Shown here in pieces: positions 56,007 through 59,155 of a stretch of 59,155 nucleotides of DNA. This DNA comes from a virus, in IMG/VR virus record IMGVR_UViG_3300023181_000373, positions 1 through 59,155 of that record. One strand, given 5' to 3'. The notes under the pieces were generated by a model. That model made no database searches, had not been told where the DNA came from, and saw only the letters and a program-made list of their open reading frames with translations. Position numbers and translations under genes: made by a program. Numbering within the stretch: the first letter of the stretch is position 1; every line of letters begins with the position of its first letter.

Positions 56007-56771
56007 TTGGATATTAATAATTACATAGTTAAAGCATTCAAGGAGAGTAACATCAAGCAAAAAGACGTTATTAAGGATTTAGGTATTCCTCAATCATATG
56101 CTTCTGCCTTAATGAATGGCAAGAGATCTATAGGTAAGGAAATGGCTGAGAAATTAAGTTCATTATATGGTTTTGATAAACTAGCATTATTGACAAGTGA
56201 AATATCTACGGTGCCAGTAATCGAAGCTAAACCGATACGGTTAGCCGACCCCGAAGGATTAGAAGCGACAGGAGACAGATTTTATAGATTGCCAGATGAC
56301 ACAATTATTATGCAGACGCCCGTTATACCCTATAAAGCTTACGCCAGCTATTTAAGAGGACATAGTGATCCTGAATTTTACGAAGGGCTGGAAACATTAC
56401 CGGTACCAGTTGATAAAAATCACAAAGGTGCATATTTGATATGGGAGATTGGCGGAGAAAGCATGGTTAATATAACCTCATTTGAAATGGCCAGAAAAAG
56501 CATTTGGCCGGGGCAAAAAGTTATAGGCAGGGAATTAAGAAGAGAGCACTGGAAATATAAACTACATATAAACACAACTGATTGCTGGATCATAGTTCAC
56601 CGTGAGAGAGGTATTGTGTTGAAGGAAATAACTGAACATAACATCGATACTGGAGAAATACTACTTCATTCATGGAATCCAGATAAGAAAGAACATCCAG
56701 ATTATGCTGTATTCCTAGACGAAGTTGATCAAATCTTCAATGTAGTGGACCCTTACGGGAAAATAAGATAA
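56007..56771 (+). CDS. CI-like repressor, S24 family
   Basis: A 254-residue protein. Residues 1-60 are a helix-turn-helix (IKQKDVIKDLGIPQSYASALMNGKRS). The C-terminal part has Ser152 in GGESM and Lys206 in GIVLKE, the Ser/Lys dyad of LexA-type S24 peptidases. No Ala-Gly cleavage site is obvious. The best start is TTG 56007; no ATG is near, which suggests low translation. Confidence 0.8.
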   Translation: MDINNYIVKAFKESNIKQKDVIKDLGIPQSYASALMNGKRSIGKEMAEKLSSLYGFDKLALLTSEISTVPVIEAKPIRLADPEGLEATGDRFYRLPDDTIIMQTPVIPYKAYASYLRGHSDPEFYEGLETLPVPVDKNHKGAYLIWEIGGESMVNITSFEMARKSIWPGQKVIGRELRREHWKYKLHINTTDCWIIVHRERGIVLKEITEHNIDTGEILLHSWNPDKKEHPDYAVFLDEVDQIFNVVDPYGKIR

Positions 56772-56780
56772 TATATAATT

Positions 56781-57344
56781 ATGAAAATAAAATTATTAAC
56801 ACTCTCCCTGGTTTTGATCTCATCATTGTCTTACGGGCAATTTTTTAAGATCACAACTGGTGGTTTTATTAATGAGGCTGACACAAGCAAGAATTTTTAT
56901 GTGATGGATCACACGAAGTTAACTAAGTCTGAATTATATAAAAAGTCTTTAATCTACTTCAACGGACTATTTGCTTCACCTAAAGATGTGATCAGTACTG
57001 TCCAGGATGAAAGCATAACCCTGAACTTTGTTGAAAGGTATAAAATCGTGATGGGTTATTTATGGAATGTAAATATGAGTTATACATTCAACTTTAAAGA
57101 CGGTAAGGTAAAAGTATCGGCTCCTTACATTAATAAGATTTACAATGATGGGTTAGGCAATATATCGATCAATGTAAATGGCCGACCTGAGAATTACCCT
57201 ATTTACAAAAGAAACGGCAAAGGCGAAATTAGAGGCTCAGATGGATTAAAGACAAAAACTATACTAGAAGGTAAGGCGAATCAATTTGTACTATCTTACA
57301 TAAATGATCTTATTGGTGATCCAATTAAAAAAGATAGCTGGTAA
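56781..57344 (+). CDS. Secreted DUF4468-like protein
   Basis: A 187-residue protein with a Sec signal peptide (about residues 1-19, ending SYGQ) and a segment TKSELYKKSLIYFNGLFASPKDVISTVQDESITLNF similar to the DUF4468 domain of Bacteroidota envelope proteins. It is in the lysogeny operon behind the repressor, so it is likely expressed in the prophage state and may change the cell surface. Confidence 0.7.
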   Translation: MKIKLLTLSLVLISSLSYGQFFKITTGGFINEADTSKNFYVMDHTKLTKSELYKKSLIYFNGLFASPKDVISTVQDESITLNFVERYKIVMGYLWNVNMSYTFNFKDGKVKVSAPYINKIYNDGLGNISINVNGRPENYPIYKRNGKGEIRGSDGLKTKTILEGKANQFVLSYINDLIGDPIKKDSW

Positions 57345-57526
57345 TGAAAGAAGAATCAGAATCTGACAGACTGCAGCGATTGAGTGATGAAGAATTTGCC
57401 CGTACCGGTGTATTCAATGCAAATTTCAAGATGGATATCACGATCACGGAAAATGATATGATCAAAGACCTGGTAAACAAAACAGCAGGTAAAAATATAA
57501 AGATTGATAAACCAAACAATAACTAA
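57344..57526 (+). CDS. Small acidic protein in the lysogeny operon
   Basis: Sixty residues, acidic N-terminal half with Ser/Asp/Glu and a Lys-rich end. Its ATG overlaps the stop of the DUF4468-like gene, and its stop is four bases from the next ATG. No family is recognised. Confidence 0.65.
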   Translation: MKEESESDRLQRLSDEEFARTGVFNANFKMDITITENDMIKDLVNKTAGKNIKIDKPNNN

Positions 57527-57530
57527 ACTA

Positions 57531-57920
57531 ATGGCAACGATAGATAAACAAATTAAAATGCAAATGGCTGCTCGGTTTAAACAATTTCGAGAGGAAGAAG
57601 GACTCAGTCAGGATGCTATTGCTGAAAAGACCAGTACACCCAGGAGTAATATATCTAAATATGATAACGGATCTTATAACCTACCAATTGACTTCATTTT
57701 AGATTTGAAGAAATATTATAGGTTGAGCATTGATTGGCTGTTTACAGGCGAAGGATCACATAAAAGTGAAGTGGTTAAAAACAACACTTTGGTAACAGAT
57801 ATAAAGACGTTAAATGATAATAATATATATCTGCATGCTGAACTTAAATCATTGAAAAAGGAATTTTATAAGATGCATGCTGATTTTTACGAACTTAAAA
57901 ATACATTTAAGGCAGGTTAA
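57531..57920 (+). CDS. XRE-type regulator with coiled-coil tail
   Basis: A 129-residue protein from ATG 57531. An XRE domain spans about residues 10-65 (FREEEGLSQDAIAEKTSTPRSNISKYDNGSYNLP), followed by a charged helix (about 85-125). It is the last gene of the rightward operon and meets the integrase tail-to-tail. It may control excision or the early promoter. Confidence 0.8.
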   Translation: MATIDKQIKMQMAARFKQFREEEGLSQDAIAEKTSTPRSNISKYDNGSYNLPIDFILDLKKYYRLSIDWLFTGEGSHKSEVVKNNTLVTDIKTLNDNNIYLHAELKSLKKEFYKMHADFYELKNTFKAG

Positions 57921-57937
57921 AATCTCCTGCCTTTTTT
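57911..57937 (+). terminator. Terminator at the convergent ends
   Basis: GGCAGG/CCTGCC with a nine-base loop followed by TTTTTT on the plus strand. Both stops (regulator 57918-57920, integrase 57917-57919) lie inside the hairpin. Confidence 0.8.
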
Positions 57938-59155
57938 AAACTCGGTTTCTTGAGTATTAATTCCCAGATCACGCATGTAGATCATAGTTGTAGCCAGATC
58001 CCGGTGCCGGAAGAGTTTCATAATTTTATGCAGATCTTCTCCATCCTCCCCTAAATGCACAGCCCTGGTATGCTTGTAACAATATATACCATCACGATCT
58101 CCTAGATTTAAAGCTGTCTTGTAGGGTTTAAATAACCGCCTGAAGTAATCATCCCCTACTTTAGTTTCACCACCTAAGAACGCTCCATCCCGGTTCCTTG
58201 CAAAAACATAATCGTTTGAAGGCATCTGATCAATTTTCAATTCAAGTAGTAATTCCCTAAAATCTGGATAGATAGGTATGTATTCGGTTTTCCTATTCTT
58301 AGCGGTTCCACTGAGAACACGTAATGTGTTTTGCTTAAAGTTAATATCACCAGCTTTTACCCTGTTACCTTCCGATACATTTCGCAGGCCGGCATAATAG
58401 ATGAAGCTGCAAAATGTATACAGCAATGTATCACCATTTTCCTGCATCATTTCTTTGAGTTGTTTAAACTCCCAATCATTTAATGCCTTGTTCCCAGGTC
58501 GGTCTACCCTTGCCCGGCTTAAGGTAAGGGTGGGTACTTTATCAATATAATCATCATAGTTATTGTAAAAATAATTGAAGAAGGTAGTGATATCTGTCAG
58601 ATAGTGATTATAGGTTTTTCCGGACCAGTTACGTTGCAGCTTATAGTAGGTCATGAAATCCAACACATGCGCTTTTTTTATATCTCGCAGCAATACCTGA
58701 TCATATTCATTCTTGATCAGCCAATTCTTAAAAAGGTTTAGTTCGAGTGAATACTTATGCATAGTGGTTTTCTTGACTGTGATTTCAGCCAGGTACTTAT
58801 CTATGCAAATTGAAATTGTGCGCTGTTTGTTGAGTAAATTTTGAAGTGGCCGATATTCCTCAAAGGGTGACCATCCTTGTTTTAAAAGATCAGTAAGCTC
58901 ATTTTTAAAACCCTTACCGTATTCTCTTCTTTCAGTTTTGGTTTTGAATTGATTGAATCCAAAATTATATCTAAATCTTTCGTATTTCCCAGTTAATGGA
59001 TGTTGATATTTAATCCAAACGAACCAGTCTTTAGTAAGATCACCATTCTTTGGTTCATAAATAAAAGGGCCTTCCCACTTCGTTTTCAAATTCTCAGGTT
59101 TGTCAGTTTGGTCTGTTAATTGGTCAGCCGCAATATTAATGCGACTGACAATCAA
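57917..59155 (-). CDS. int: Tyrosine integrase
   Basis: At least 412 residues of a tyrosine recombinase with a core-binding helical domain (about 110-205) and the catalytic set Arg258 (AGLRNVSE), Lys286, His362-x-x-Arg (HTR at 362-364), His384 and nucleophile Tyr393 (MIYMRDL). The coding frame is open to the right edge, where a TTG is the first in-window codon; the real start may lie outside. It catalyses integration and excision at the tRNA-like site. Confidence 0.92.
   Translation of the reverse strand: MIVSRINIAADQLTDQTDKPENLKTKWEGPFIYEPKNGDLTKDWFVWIKYQHPLTGKYERFRYNFGFNQFKTKTERREYGKGFKNELTDLLKQGWSPFEEYRPLQNLLNKQRTISICIDKYLAEITVKKTTMHKYSLELNLFKNWLIKNEYDQVLLRDIKKAHVLDFMTYYKLQRNWSGKTYNHYLTDITTFFNYFYNNYDDYIDKVPTLTLSRARVDRPGNKALNDWEFKQLKEMMQENGDTLLYTFCSFIYYAGLRNVSEGNRVKAGDINFKQNTLRVLSGTAKNRKTEYIPIYPDFRELLLELKIDQMPSNDYVFARNRDGAFLGGETKVGDDYFRRLFKPYKTALNLGDRDGIYCYKHTRAVHLGEDGEDLHKIMKLFRHRDLATTMIYMRDLGINTQETEFKKGRRF
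59099..59137 (+). promoter_or_regulatory. Possible integrase arm-type sites, right end
   Basis: TTTGTCAGT (59099-59107), TTGGTCAGC (59120-59128) and AATATT (59132-59137), the same words and order as at 1642-1669. They overlap the 5' part of the integrase frame. Confidence 0.4.

Noticed and set aside
55830-56060. 76-residue leftward frame in the immunity region
   Set aside because: It overlaps the promoter, the operators and the repressor start and has a composition typical of AT-rich noncoding DNA.
1-59155. CRISPR array or known anti-phage operon
   Set aside because: No regularly spaced repeats and no cas, restriction or retron genes were seen; the 28-bp elements are kilobases apart.

Overview
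The window is an almost complete prophage in an AT-rich Bacteroidota genome, most likely a Sphingobacteriaceae relative such as Pedobacter or Mucilaginibacter. That placement is an inference from several signs: promoters of the Bacteroidota form TTTG-N19-TAnnTTTG, a lipobox and signal peptides ending in A-Q, tRNA genes that do not encode CCA, and phage proteins of types common in that phylum.

Layout. Positions 1-1550 are host flank with a class II Fic enzyme. At 1549-1595 lies the displaced 3' end of a tRNA-like gene, probably tmRNA, which I read as attL. From about 1600 to the right edge is a siphovirus-type prophage transcribed almost wholly leftward. A tyrosine integrase fills 57917-59155 and runs to the window edge, so attR should lie just outside. 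A repressor operon (S24-type repressor, secreted DUF4468-like protein, small protein, XRE regulator) is read rightward at 56007-57920 and faces a strong leftward early promoter at 55899-55929.

The leftward early and middle region (55833 down to about 27.5 kb) carries, in transcription order: a LuxR-type regulator, a RecT annealing protein with a RecE-like PD-(D/E)XK nuclease, many small phage genes, a MazG-like and a YopX-like protein, a SNF2 helicase, and a PRTRC cassette (E, C, F, B, ThiF). That cassette encodes a ubiquitin-like protein, an E2-like protein and an E1-like enzyme, and runs straight into a PP-loop ATPase. Next come a 59-residue protein ending in a sliding-clamp motif, a DnaD-like initiator, further nucleases, an SPFH protein, a possible 2OG dioxygenase, a lipoprotein, and tRNA-Gln and tRNA-Trp. 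The late region (27.0 down to 1.7 kb) is packaging (TerS, TerL), portal, head, tail with a -1 frameshifted chaperone, a 1711-residue tape measure, a secreted beta-helix protein, a tail fibre with a GDSL esterase, and lysis genes.

Regulation is the most striking part. Five copies of a 28-bp three-half-site element (TGTTCTA, TGTTCTA, TAGAACA) stand at 23.2, 28.2, 36.0, 41.3 and 49.2 kb, each at the head of a gene block. Three are followed by leader structures (a terminator hairpin, or crossing helices that could form pseudoknots). A separate family of three late promoters (3.4, 9.7 and 21.6 kb) combines a TTACCA/TGGTAA palindrome with a -7 box at exactly 33 bp in all three. Both families lack a recognisable -33 box at the standard spacing, which suggests phage-coded activators. 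The two regulons plus the phage-borne ubiquitin-like cassette are the best candidates for undescribed biology here.
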